Notes under the pieces: generated by a model
Databases searched by the model: none
What the model was told of the DNA's origin: nothing
Seen by the model: only the letters and a program-made list of their open reading frames with translations
Origin: Agromyces badenianii
GTDB taxonomy: Bacteria; Actinomycetota; Actinomycetes; Actinomycetales; Microbacteriaceae
Length of the DNA: 64,000 nt
Assembly: GCF_003070885.1 (NCBI RefSeq)
Contig: NZ_CP028913.1
Location: 310,001-374,000 of the forward strand
Direction of reading: 5' to 3'
Part shown: positions 46,134 to 56,036 of the stretch, one piece after another
How positions within the stretch are numbered: the first letter of the stretch is position 1
How the letters are laid out: every line of letters begins with the position of its first letter
Made by a program: the position numbers and the translations under genes

Positions 46134-47366
46134 ATGAGGGTGAACACGAAGAGCCTCCTCGCCGCCGGGGCCGTCGCAGTCATCGCGACGCTCGGCCTCG
46201 CGAGCTGCTCCGGCGGCGACAGCGGCTCCGACGGCGAGGCCTCGTCGAGCGGAACGCTGACGGTCTGGGTCGACGCCGAGCGGGTCGACGCGCTGCAGGC
46301 TGCGGCCGACGCGTACTCCGAGGAGAAGGGCGTCAAGGTCGAGCTCGTCGGCAAGGACAACGCCGACATCAAGGACGACTTCATCCAGCAGGTGCCGACC
46401 GGCAAGGGCCCCGACATCACCATGGGTGCGCACGACTGGCTGGGCGAGCTCTCGACGAACGGCGTCGTCGCCCCGCTCGAGCTCGGCGACTCCGCTGCCG
46501 ACTACCTCCCGGTCGCCGTCGACGCGTCGAAGTACGAGGGCACCACCTACATGCTCCCCTACGCGGTCGAGAACATCGCCGTGCTCCGCAACGCCGACCT
46601 GGTTCCCGAAGCCGCGACGGGCTTCGACGACATGATCGCCAAGGGCCAGGCCGCAGGCCTCGCGCAGCCGTTCGTCGTCGAGCAGGGCGCAGAGGGCAAC
46701 CCGTACCACCTGTACCCCTTCCAGACCGCATTCGGCGCTCCCGTCTTCGGCAGCACCGACGCGGGCTACGACCCCTCCGACCTGCAGCTCGGCAACGCCG
46801 GCGGCGACCAGTTCGCCACGTGGCTCGGCAGCCAGGGCAAGAACGGCACGGGCGTCTTCAACACCGACATCGACGGTGACATCGCCAAGCAGTCCTTCCT
46901 CGACGGCACGGCGGCCTTCTGGCTGACCGGCCCGTGGAACGTGGGCGCCGCGACCGAGGCCGGCATCAACGTCGCCATCGACACCGTGCCGAGCCCGACC
47001 GCCGAACCCGCGTCGCCCTTCGCCGGCGTCAAGGGCTTCTTCGTCTCGTCGGAGTCGAAGAACAAGGTCGCCGCGAACGACTTCCTCGTCAACTACATCG
47101 GCACCGAAGACGTGCAGCTCGAGCTCTTCAAGGCCGGCAACGTGCTTCCCGCGCTGACGGCAGCCGCTGAGGCCGCGTCGAGCGACCCGATCGTCGCCGG
47201 CTTCGCCGCCGTCGGCGCCGAGGCCGTGCCGATGCCCGCGATCCCCGCCATGGGTGCCGTGTGGCAGTACTGGGGCATCGCCGAGGCCGACATCATCAAC
47301 GGTGCCGACCCGGTCGCCACGTGGCAGAAGCTGGCCGCCGACGTGCAGGCTGCGATCAACAAGTAA
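46134..47366 (+). CDS. Maltodextrin ABC transporter substrate-binding lipoprotein (MalE-like)
   Basis: A 410-residue extracellular binding protein. The signal peptide ends in the lipobox LASC (Cys near residue 24), followed by a Ser/Gly-rich linker. The mature protein is MalE-like (TLTVWVDAERVDALQ, VPTGKGPDITMGAHDWLG, YMLPYAVENIAV, AAFWLTGPWNV). The ATG at 46134 has GAAGGG upstream. It is the first gene of the malE-malF-malG-GH13 operon, downstream of a LacI-type operator. No ABC ATPase gene is in the cluster; such systems often share an MsmK/MsiK ATPase encoded elsewhere. Confidence 0.92.
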   Translation: MRVNTKSLLAAGAVAVIATLGLASCSGGDSGSDGEASSSGTLTVWVDAERVDALQAAADAYSEEKGVKVELVGKDNADIKDDFIQQVPTGKGPDITMGAHDWLGELSTNGVVAPLELGDSAADYLPVAVDASKYEGTTYMLPYAVENIAVLRNADLVPEAATGFDDMIAKGQAAGLAQPFVVEQGAEGNPYHLYPFQTAFGAPVFGSTDAGYDPSDLQLGNAGGDQFATWLGSQGKNGTGVFNTDIDGDIAKQSFLDGTAAFWLTGPWNVGAATEAGINVAIDTVPSPTAEPASPFAGVKGFFVSSESKNKVAANDFLVNYIGTEDVQLELFKAGNVLPALTAAAEAASSDPIVAGFAAVGAEAVPMPAIPAMGAVWQYWGIAEADIINGADPVATWQKLAADVQAAINK

Positions 47367-47376
47367 CGATCGAGAC

Positions 47377-47415
47377 GCTCCGGGTCGGATGCCGCTGAGG
47401 CATCCGGCCCGGAGC
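47377..47415 (+). promoter_or_regulatory. Intercistronic 17-bp hairpin between malE and malF
   Basis: GCTCCGGGTCGGATGCC (47377-47393) pairs with 47399-47415 with one T-G wobble and a five-base loop. No T-run follows, so it is likely to protect the malE mRNA 3' end or partly attenuate read-through. This fits the need for more binding protein than permease. Confidence 0.75.
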
Positions 47416-47444
47416 ACTCACGTTCGACGAGAAGAGCGAGCAGG

Positions 47445-49063
<1,619 letters not shown>

Positions 49064-49064
<1 letters not shown>

Positions 49065-50056
49065 TGGCCGCTCAGCAGCCCGTTCCCGGAACCCAGACCG
49101 GCCTCGCCGTAGGTGAGGTGGAGGATTTCGCGGATGCTTCGACGCGCGCGAGCGTCTCGCTCACGAACCCGGCCGACCGGGCTCCACTGCCGCGCAAGCC
49201 GTTCAAGTTCGGGCGCTGGTTCCGTGCCACCGGCTGGCGTCACGTCGTCGGCGTGGTGATGGTGATCTTCTCGCTCTTCCCGATCGTCTTCGTGATCTCG
49301 TCGTCGCTGAACCCGCAGGGCACCCTCACGGGCTCGAACGCGCTCTTCTCGAAGATCGGGCTCGACAGCTATGTGCGCATCCTCACCGACCCGAACGTGC
49401 CGTTCCTGACCTGGTTCGGCAACACGCTCATGATCGCCGGCATCACGGCCGTGCTGACGGTGTTCCTCGGAGCGCTCGCCGCGTATTCCTTCTCGCGCAT
49501 GCGCTTCACCGGGCGCCGCTTCGGTCTCATCGCGATCGTCGTCGTGCAGATGTTCCCGCAGCTGCTCGCCGTCGTCGCGATCTTCCTGCTGATGAGCGCG
49601 ATCGGCGACTGGTTCCCCGCGATCGGGCTGAACACGCACATCGGCCTCATCATGGTGTACCTCGGCGGCGCGCTGGGCGTGAACACCTACCTCATGTACG
49701 GCTTCTTCAACACGGTGCCCGCGTCGATCGACGAGGCGGCCAAGATCGACGGCGCCGGCCACGCGCGCATCTTCTTCACGATCATCCTGCGGCTCGTCGC
49801 GCCGATCCTCGCCGTGGTGGCCCTGCTGTCGTTCATCGCCTCGGTGAACGAGTTCGTCGTGGCATCCGTGCTGCTCATCGACACCGACAAGCAGACGCTC
49901 GCCGTCGGCCTCACGAAGCTCGTCTCCAACCCGCGCTACGCGGACTGGAGCGCCTTCTCGGCCGGCGCCGTCATCGCCGCCCTGCCGGTCGTCGCCCTGT
50001 TCCTCTTCCTGCAGAAGTACATCGTCGGCGGCCTCACCGCCGGCGCCGTGAAGTAA
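49064..50056 (+). CDS. Maltodextrin ABC transporter permease (MalG-like)
   Basis: A 330-residue permease with six TMs after a polar N-terminus of about 60 residues. The EAA loop is EAAKIDGAGHARIFFTIILR near residue 225, and the last residues (KYIVGGLTAGAVK) are typical of MalG. It partners the MalF-like protein encoded just upstream (TGATG overlap). Confidence 0.92.
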
Positions 50057-50122
50057 GCGAACGGATGCCGCGGGCAGCGGCGAGTTCTCCTGCGTGTCAC
50101 ACGCGGGTGGAAAGGTGATGGA

Positions 50123-52027
50123 ATGCCAGAACCGCTGACGCCGCACCACGACGGATCCCCGCTGCACGTCTCGAGCCAGGCGCCCGGGCTCGGCGAGACG
50201 GTGCAGGTGCGCCTGCGGGTGCCCGAGTCGTTCGGGCCGCTCTCGTGGGTGGGCACCAGATCGAACCCGAACCGCGAGCCGCGGTTCGACGAGGCATCCC
50301 TCGTCGCGACCGTCGACGGCTGGCAGTGGTGGCAGGCCGCCGTCGAGGTCGAGAATCCCGTGCACGGCTACCGCTGGCTGCTCATCGGCGACGACGGCCG
50401 CCAGCACTGGCTGAACCAGCTCGGCCTGTCGTCGGTCGAGACCCGCGATCACGACGACTTCAAGCTCGTCGCGCACGAGCCCGCACCCGAGTGGGCGCCC
50501 GCGAGCGTCATGTACCAGATCTTCCCCGACCGGTTCGCGAGGTCGACAGCGGCCATCGGAGCCGGCGCGGCCACCCGCCCCGCGCCCGACTGGGCCATGC
50601 CGGCCGAATGGAACGATCCGGTCGACCCCGTGCCGCCGGGCCGTTCGGCACAGTACTACGGCGGCGACCTCGACGGGGTGCGCGAGCATCTCGACCACCT
50701 CGAGTCCCTCGGCATCGACCTGCTCTACCTGACGCCGGTGTTCCCCGCCCGATCGAACCACCGCTACGACGCGTCGACGTTCGACCTCGTCGACCCGCTG
50801 CTCGGCGGCGACGACGCCCTCGTGCGGCTCGTCGAGGCGGCGCACGCCCGCGGCATCCGGGTCATCGGCGATCTCACTTCCAACCACTCGGGCGACGCGC
50901 ACGAGTGGTTTCGTGCAGCGCAGGCCGAGCCGTCGGCGCCCGAGCGCGACTTCTACTTCTTCAAGAGCGAGGCCGAGGGCGGCGGGTACGAGTCGTGGCT
51001 CGGGGTGCCGAGCCTGCCGAAGTTCGACTGGAGCTCGGCCGAACTGCGCCGGCGCTTCATCGCGGGCCCCGATTCGGTCGTCGCCCGCTTTCTCGCACCG
51101 CCGTTCGACCTCGACGGCTGGCGCATCGACGTCGCCAACATGACCGGTCGTCTCGGCTCGGCCGACCTCAACGCAGAGGTGCGACAGACGATCCGTCGCA
51201 CGATGCTCGAGACGAAGCCCGACTCGATCCTGCTCGGCGAGTCGACGAACGATGCCGCAGGTGACTTCCAGGGCGACGCGTGGCACGGCGCGATGACGTA
51301 CACGCCGTTCACCCGCCCGCTGTGGAGCTGGCTGCAGGAGCCCGGCAGCCCGGCCGGCGGCGGCATCGGCTTCGCGCTTGCCCGGGTGCCGACGTTCACG
51401 GGCGGCGACTTCCACGCCGCGCACACGACGTTCGCCGCCGGGTTCCCGTGGAGCACCCGGCTCGCGACCATGAACGCGCTCGACACCCACGACACCCCGC
51501 GATTCGCGACGCACGCGCGGCCCGGCACGCTGCCCGCCGCCCTCGGGCTCGCGGTGACGCTGCCCGGCATTCCCGTCGTCTGGGCGGGCGACGAGTTCGG
51601 CCTCACCGGCGAAGACGGCGAGGCGTCGCGCACGCCCATGCCGTGGGGGAGTGAGGCCTCGCCCGAGGTCGCCCCGGTGCTCGAGACGTATCGCGCACTG
51701 CTCCGGCTGCGCCGCGAGCACCCCGTGCTCGCGACCGGCGGCATCCGCTGGCTCGCGGTCGGTGACGAGGCGGTCGCGTTCGTGCGGGAGTCGGCCGCGG
51801 AGTCGGTGCTCGTGTTCGCCTCGCGGTCGGCGGCGCGCCTCGAATTCGATGCGGCGGCGCTGCCGGCGGTGGATGCCGCGGGGTCGCTCTTCGGCGCGGC
51901 CCGGCTCGCGGCATCCGCTGGTCGAATCACCCTCGAATCGGATGCCGCCGGCTTCGCCGCGTGGAGTCTGCCGGGCGCATCGGCTCCGGCGTGGCAGGGT
52001 GACTCGGCAGTGACTCGGCATGAATGA
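50123..52027 (+). CDS. GH13 maltodextrin-degrading enzyme (neopullulanase/maltogenic amylase-like)
   Basis: A 634-residue GH13 enzyme. An N-terminal beta domain (residues 1-125) precedes the barrel: IRVIGDLTSNHSGDAHEWF near residue 247, nucleophile GWRIDVANMTG near residue 333, acid/base LLGESTNDA near residue 370, and MNALDTHDTPRF near residue 451. The N-terminal domain is typical of the cyclomaltodextrinase/neopullulanase group, which cleaves cyclodextrins and maltodextrins in the cytoplasm. No signal peptide is present. It is the last gene of the mal operon, 66 bases after malG. Confidence 0.9.
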   Translation: MPEPLTPHHDGSPLHVSSQAPGLGETVQVRLRVPESFGPLSWVGTRSNPNREPRFDEASLVATVDGWQWWQAAVEVENPVHGYRWLLIGDDGRQHWLNQLGLSSVETRDHDDFKLVAHEPAPEWAPASVMYQIFPDRFARSTAAIGAGAATRPAPDWAMPAEWNDPVDPVPPGRSAQYYGGDLDGVREHLDHLESLGIDLLYLTPVFPARSNHRYDASTFDLVDPLLGGDDALVRLVEAAHARGIRVIGDLTSNHSGDAHEWFRAAQAEPSAPERDFYFFKSEAEGGGYESWLGVPSLPKFDWSSAELRRRFIAGPDSVVARFLAPPFDLDGWRIDVANMTGRLGSADLNAEVRQTIRRTMLETKPDSILLGESTNDAAGDFQGDAWHGAMTYTPFTRPLWSWLQEPGSPAGGGIGFALARVPTFTGGDFHAAHTTFAAGFPWSTRLATMNALDTHDTPRFATHARPGTLPAALGLAVTLPGIPVVWAGDEFGLTGEDGEASRTPMPWGSEASPEVAPVLETYRALLRLRREHPVLATGGIRWLAVGDEAVAFVRESAAESVLVFASRSAARLEFDAAALPAVDAAGSLFGAARLAASAGRITLESDAAGFAAWSLPGASAPAWQGDSAVTRHE

Positions 52028-52123
52028 CGTGTGCCCGACGACGCCGAACCATCGCATGTCGTATCGGTTCGGCGGCACGGCCCGGAGGTGATATCCTCGT
52101 ACGGTTGCCGATTGCGGCAGCAC

Positions 52124-52195
<72 letters not shown>

Positions 52196-52230
52196 CTGGT
52201 TCTCTTCGGTTCTGCCGTCGAGGCCTACCC

Positions 52231-52304
52231 GGCGGGGTAGCTCAGGTGGTTAGAGCACACGGCTCATAATCGTGGTGTCGCGGGTTCGAGTCCCGCCCTC
52301 GCTA
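52231..52304 (+). tRNA. tRNA-Met (CAT), elongator
   Basis: The acceptor GGCGGGG pairs with CCTCGCT (52297-52303), including two G-T wobbles. The anticodon stem CACGG/TCGTG holds the loop CTCATAA (anticodon CAT), and the T-stem is GCGGG/CCCGC. The initiator-type run of three G-C pairs in the anticodon stem is absent, so this is an elongator. CCA is not encoded. The accessory segment begins just beyond. Confidence 0.93.
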
Positions 52305-52360
52305 CAACAGCAGATCCTGTTCAAACTGACCTGAGAGAGAAGTGATTCCCTCTCGATATC

Positions 52361-52399
52361 AAGATCCTCGGCGAATGCGCCGGGGATCTTCTTGTTTTT
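52361..52399 (+). terminator. Rho-independent terminator of the tRNA transcript
   Basis: AAGATCC..GGCG pairs with CGCC..GGATCTT (52361-52390; four-base loop AATG) and is followed by CTTGTTTTT. The stretch 52400-52687 after it shows no gene that I can support. Confidence 0.88.
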
Positions 52400-52687
52400 C
52401 CGTACAGCCTCGGTGATACCGACTCGACCTGGATTGATTCGTCACCGTCCTCAACCCAACTCGCGCCGCCGACGCCTACACTTGGCCTACCGCGTGCAGG
52501 AGCACAGCGGGAGATTCTTGAAGTGGGGCGCACGACTTGAATGGCCACTATTCGCGGGGCTTCCTGTCAACGAAGCTCCTCATTTCGATGACCGGCGGCT
52601 CGCGCGACATATGTTGAATCTTGAACGATGGCGAGTCGAGCGTGATGCGGGGCCGGACAACTGCGAACGGTGGAGGGGGCCGAGCGA

Positions 52688-53089
52688 ATGACAACTCCGC
52701 CAGCTGCCCTCTCGATTGGAGGTGTACTCGGAGACTACGATCCCTATAACAAGGCGTGGCTCTCCACCATCCGAGAAGTGAGCATGCGCACTACGCCTAT
52801 TGCAGAGCTGGTGGAAAGCCCGTTGGCACTCAACGTCGTCTTCCACGTGGATGGCAAGCTGGCAGCCAACGAGTTTACGGGTGTGCGGACTGGACATTTC
52901 AGCAAGAAGGACTCGCATCTGATGGTGCAGGCAGCTGTCCCATCCGGGCCGGTTGAGAATCGTCAGGCCGTGCTCTTGAGTCTGCTCCGTGACGCGGTTG
53001 CTGAGGCGGAGACCTTCGCCAAGAAGCGCGGGATTGCCGAGTCGCTCGACGAGATTCGAGCCATCATCAACCAGGTGGCCGCTGAGTGA
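52688..53089 (+). CDS. Hypothetical protein in tRNA-adjacent accessory segment
   Basis: A 133-residue protein of unknown function. The ATG at 52688 follows GGAGG (52672-52676). It has mixed alpha/beta character, no TM and no signal (VVFHVDGKLAANEFTGVR, then a helical C-terminus AVAEAETFAKKRGIAESLDE). Base composition is clearly less GC-rich than in neighbouring genes, which suggests transfer. No domain is recognised. The region 53090-53317 downstream has no further gene. Confidence 0.6.
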   Translation: MTTPPAALSIGGVLGDYDPYNKAWLSTIREVSMRTTPIAELVESPLALNVVFHVDGKLAANEFTGVRTGHFSKKDSHLMVQAAVPSGPVENRQAVLLSLLRDAVAEAETFAKKRGIAESLDEIRAIINQVAAE

Positions 53090-53317
53090 TGAGGCTGAAC
53101 CTCGCCGATGAGGAGTGTCTGGTCAGCACGCCGTCCGACTTCCGCTCGACCGCGTCCGTCAACCATCTTTCCGAGGCGGCTTCATGAACTCCTCGCGCGC
53201 TCATTGAATGGCGTCTGAAGACTCCGCGAGACCCCCCGAAAGTGGGTGGTGACTTGGTCGAGACCCTGAGTTGGGCCGCGATAGCGTGATCGGCGGTCGA
53301 CCCGATCAAGGAGAGCG

Positions 53318-54811
53318 ATGAGCGACGCCCCCATGCCGCCTGCCGGATGGTATCCCGACCCTGACAATGCGACGGCGCAGCGGTACTGGGACGGTGCAGC
53401 CTGGACGGAACATCGGGCCAGCATCCTGCCCGCTGCTAAGCCCGCGTTCGGCGCAGCGGTTCTCGGCCATATACGCGGCTGGTTTGGTCGGCTCACGCCG
53501 CTCGGGTGGATCGCCTTCGTCGCGCTCGCGCTGCTCACTGTCATGGCGTTCGGGAGCAGTGGATTCGGCAGCGGGCTGATCATGCTCGGCCTGATCGCGT
53601 TGATCACCGGCGTGTACTCTCTCGCGACTCGGCGCCCGTCGTGGGCGGGGATCGCAAGTCGGAAGATCGCTGCGGGCGTCCTCGTCGGCGGTTTGCTCAC
53701 AACGTTCATTGGAGGTGCCGCATCCAGCGCAACAAACCCGCGCGACGCGTCGTCGGCCGTAGCAGAGACGACCGAGCCCTCGGAGGAACCGACCTTCAAG
53801 ACAACGCCTTCCCCCAGCCCGACCGCTGACGTCGAGCCAGACGCCCCAGAGAGCGTGATCGCGGCTGAAGATGGCCCGGCCGTCAAGATCGCCAACGGTT
53901 CTGCAACCCAAACGACGGCACTCGCCCTCCTCGACACCCTTCCCGTGAAGGGCCGGGCCCCGAAGACCGGCTACGAGCGCGAAGCGAAGTTCGGCACGGC
54001 TTGGCTCGACGTTGATCGGAACGGTTGCGACACCCGGAACGACATCCTCGCCCGCGACCTCGAGCCTGAGGTGAAGTCGGGGCCGTGCAAGGTGACATCG
54101 GGAACGATGCTCGACCCCTACACCGGCAAGACGATCGACTTCGTGCGCGGCAACACGACATCGCTCGCAGTGCAGATCGATCACGTCGTCTCACTCATGA
54201 ATGCATGGGAGACCGGCGCACAGAAACTGACTCAAGCGCAGCGGATCAGCCTCGCAAACGACCCGATCAACCTCTTCGCTGTCGGTGGTCCCACCAACAG
54301 CCAGAAGGGCGCTGGCGACGCGGCGACCTGGCTCCCGCCGAAGAAGGACTTCCGCTGCACGTATGCCGCCCACCAGGTCTCCGTGAAGGCCACCTACGGG
54401 TTGTGGGTCACCCAGCCGGAACACGACGCCCTCACCCGGATCCTCAGCGGATGTCCTGACGAGCCTGCAGTCACATCTGCGTTTACCCCCGCGGCGCAGC
54501 CGGCTCCGGCTCCCGCTCCGGCCCCTGCATCGGAGCCGGCCCCTGCACCCGCACCGGCCCCTGCACCCGCACCGGCCCCTGCACCCGCACCGGCCCCTGC
54601 ACCCGCACCCGCACCGGCCCCGGCCCCTGCGCCCGCACCGGCCCCTGCGCCCGCGCCAGCGCCGGAACCAGCGCCCGCACCCGCCCCTGCTCCGGTCTAC
54701 TACGAGAACTGCGACGCGGTTCGCGCTGCCGGGGCCGCGCCGATCTACGCCGGCGACCCTGGGTACTCCCGCAAGCTCGACCGTGATGGAGACGGCATCG
54801 CCTGCGAATAG
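53318..54811 (+). CDS. Multidomain membrane protein: DUF2510 - TMs - HNH (DUF1524) - (PA)n - Excalibur
   Basis: A 497-residue protein. Residues 5-35 are a DUF2510 module (PAGWYPDPDNATAQRYWDG). Three TMs follow (about 61-78, 84-102, 116-135). Residues 205-390 form a DUF1524-type HNH nuclease domain: TWLPPKKDFRCTY and the catalytic DHVVSLMNAWETGA near residue 288. A proline-alanine repeat follows (about 388-455), then the C-terminal Excalibur motif (DRDGDGIACE) with its calcium-binding Asp cluster. HNH-Excalibur pairs occur in secreted nucleases. Here the TMs probably anchor the nuclease on the outer face. AAGGAGAG precedes the ATG. Confidence 0.85.
   Translation: MSDAPMPPAGWYPDPDNATAQRYWDGAAWTEHRASILPAAKPAFGAAVLGHIRGWFGRLTPLGWIAFVALALLTVMAFGSSGFGSGLIMLGLIALITGVYSLATRRPSWAGIASRKIAAGVLVGGLLTTFIGGAASSATNPRDASSAVAETTEPSEEPTFKTTPSPSPTADVEPDAPESVIAAEDGPAVKIANGSATQTTALALLDTLPVKGRAPKTGYEREAKFGTAWLDVDRNGCDTRNDILARDLEPEVKSGPCKVTSGTMLDPYTGKTIDFVRGNTTSLAVQIDHVVSLMNAWETGAQKLTQAQRISLANDPINLFAVGGPTNSQKGAGDAATWLPPKKDFRCTYAAHQVSVKATYGLWVTQPEHDALTRILSGCPDEPAVTSAFTPAAQPAPAPAPAPASEPAPAPAPAPAPAPAPAPAPAPAPAPAPAPAPAPAPAPAPAPAPEPAPAPAPAPVYYENCDAVRAAGAAPIYAGDPGYSRKLDRDGDGIACE
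54541..54594. repeat. 18-bp minisatellite encoding the proline-alanine linker
   Basis: The unit CCCTGCACCCGCACCGGC occurs three times without change (54541-54558, 54559-54576, 54577-54594). Degenerate copies extend to about 54690. It encodes the Pro-Ala linker of the HNH/Excalibur protein and should vary in length between strains. Confidence 0.85.
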
Positions 54812-54995
54812 GCATTGATCGCTCCGAGGAGGCAAGCCGCCGATGCCGGGGCGTCGGGCCGGCGACGACCGGCGACGGTCGAGCCTGGTGGCATCGCACC
54901 CGCGGAGACGAGACTTGCAGTTTGGGTCCACCTCGACGACGTCAACAGCGCGATCCGTTTCCGCCACCGCGATGACATCTGATGATGGTGCTGCT

Positions 54996-55544
54996 CTATC
55001 GCTTCGAGACGGTGAGTACGCCGAGGCGGCCCAAGCCGCGCATCTCAACCCCTTCGCCGCCTTGCAGCGAAACGGCGTCTCCATATTCGAGCTCGACGCC
55101 GGAGCATGTCACGGGCCTGAGGAGATTGACCAACACAACTTGCTGGTTGGCTTCGGCCTGGATCCACTTCGCGTCGACGAACCTCACGTCCTGAAGAGTG
55201 ATCGAGTGATCGACGCGCCTCGCCATGGCGTTGAGATCTCGGATGGCTGATCTGACGCCCACGACTTCAACGCTCGCCTCTCCCTCGAACGCAACGACTT
55301 CGTATTGAGAAACGCGGCGCTCTACTCCGTCGATCGACAGATTCAGCCCGTCAACGTCCAGTGGCATCAGGAGGCGGCTCACCCCCGGATAGCTCGAGAA
55401 GGGGCCGTTCTGCGAAATGGTCGCAACGCTTATCCGCCAGAGCTCTTCTCCGGCTTCGTCTTCCTCTGCGGCAATGACCTCGGTGACGCCGAGACCGTTC
55501 TTCCAGGGCTGAACATTGCGCGCGGACGCGGGTATGCGCTTCAA
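54996..55544 (-). CDS. HutD/Ves-family cupin protein
   Basis: A 182-residue protein of the HutD/Ves family, whose members accompany histidine and other amino-acid catabolic genes. The signature is VQPWKNGLGVTEVIA near residues 11-25 (the family's WKNGGG-T-E/R stretch), followed by RISVATISQNGPFSSYPGVS. The family is a bicupin with no proven enzyme activity. A TTG start at 55544 is chosen because it overlaps the stop of a small upstream frame (TTGA) and gives a family-like N-terminus (LKRIPASARN); a TTG at 55568 would add eight residues. It points away from the tryptophanase cluster. Confidence 0.75.
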   Translation of the reverse strand: MKRIPASARNVQPWKNGLGVTEVIAAEEDEAGEELWRISVATISQNGPFSSYPGVSRLLMPLDVDGLNLSIDGVERRVSQYEVVAFEGEASVEVVGVRSAIRDLNAMARRVDHSITLQDVRFVDAKWIQAEANQQVVLVNLLRPVTCSGVELEYGDAVSLQGGEGVEMRGLGRLGVLTVSKR

Positions 55545-55723
55545 GCGACACGCTCGCCATGACGCCAAGCGGCCGCCGTCTGGCGCACGCCGAGTCGATA
55601 GGCAACGTGAGCTGCCGCAGCCTTCTCCAAAGTCATGCCCATCGGCAATACCGCGGAGGCGTCAGAGAACGGCATAGACGTATTGTACGAGCTTCCTGTG
55701 TTGCAGTTCGGTAGCGATCGCAA
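55541..55723 (-). CDS. Possible small protein coupled to HutD
   Basis: A frame of up to 60 residues, ending in TLEKAAAAHVAYRLGVRQ and ten more residues. The last half is a plausible amphipathic helix. Its TGA overlaps the TTG start of the HutD gene (four-base overlap), the normal sign of translational coupling. Shorter starts (ATG at about 55640) are as likely as the first. No family is recognised. It could be a remnant. Confidence 0.3.
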   Translation of the reverse strand: MRSLPNCNTGSSYNTSMPFSDASAVLPMGMTLEKAAAAHVAYRLGVRQTAAAWRHGERVA

Positions 55724-55939
55724 CCGTGACGTCGGCTCTCGCGTTGAGATGTCACAAGCTCTCCGAAATGTTCGTGGGATGGGACGTCAACACGATGTTG
55801 ATGCGCGGGTGGTGAGACTTCCTCGCGAGCCGCAGAGGCCTATGCGGCGTTGTGCATATTCTCGCTGATCGCCGCCCACGCCGCGTTGACTTCGAGCTCG
55901 TGCTGGCCGCAACGTTCAATCAACCGTGGCCTTCTGCTG

Positions 55940-55968
55940 TTGATCCCTGCAACAGACTGTTGTAAGGT
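55940..55968 (+). promoter_or_regulatory. Tryptophanase promoter with a palindrome in the spacer
   Basis: TTGATC (55940-55945) and TAAGGT (55963-55968) are separated by exactly 17 bp. Inside the spacer, CAACAG-A-CTGTTG (55950-55962) is a perfect palindrome, and a further CTGTTG lies at 55937-55942. A regulator bound here would block or remodel the promoter. The rest of 55724-56036 holds no gene that I can support. Confidence 0.65.
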
Positions 55969-56036
55969 TCGATTCATCGCCGTCAGCTCCAGGGCGATCG
56001 AAGACATTCGTACAGAACGGAATAAGGAAGATGACG

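Noticed and set aside
52392..52691. A 99-codon frame after the tRNA terminator
   Set aside because: It starts inside the terminator T-tract, has no ribosome-binding site, and its Arg-rich sequence shows no domain.
52297..55723. Integrated element with attL/attR at tRNA-Met
   Set aside because: I looked for a second copy of the tRNA 3' end and for an integrase gene within the window and found neither. The segment may still be acquired, but boundaries cannot be set.
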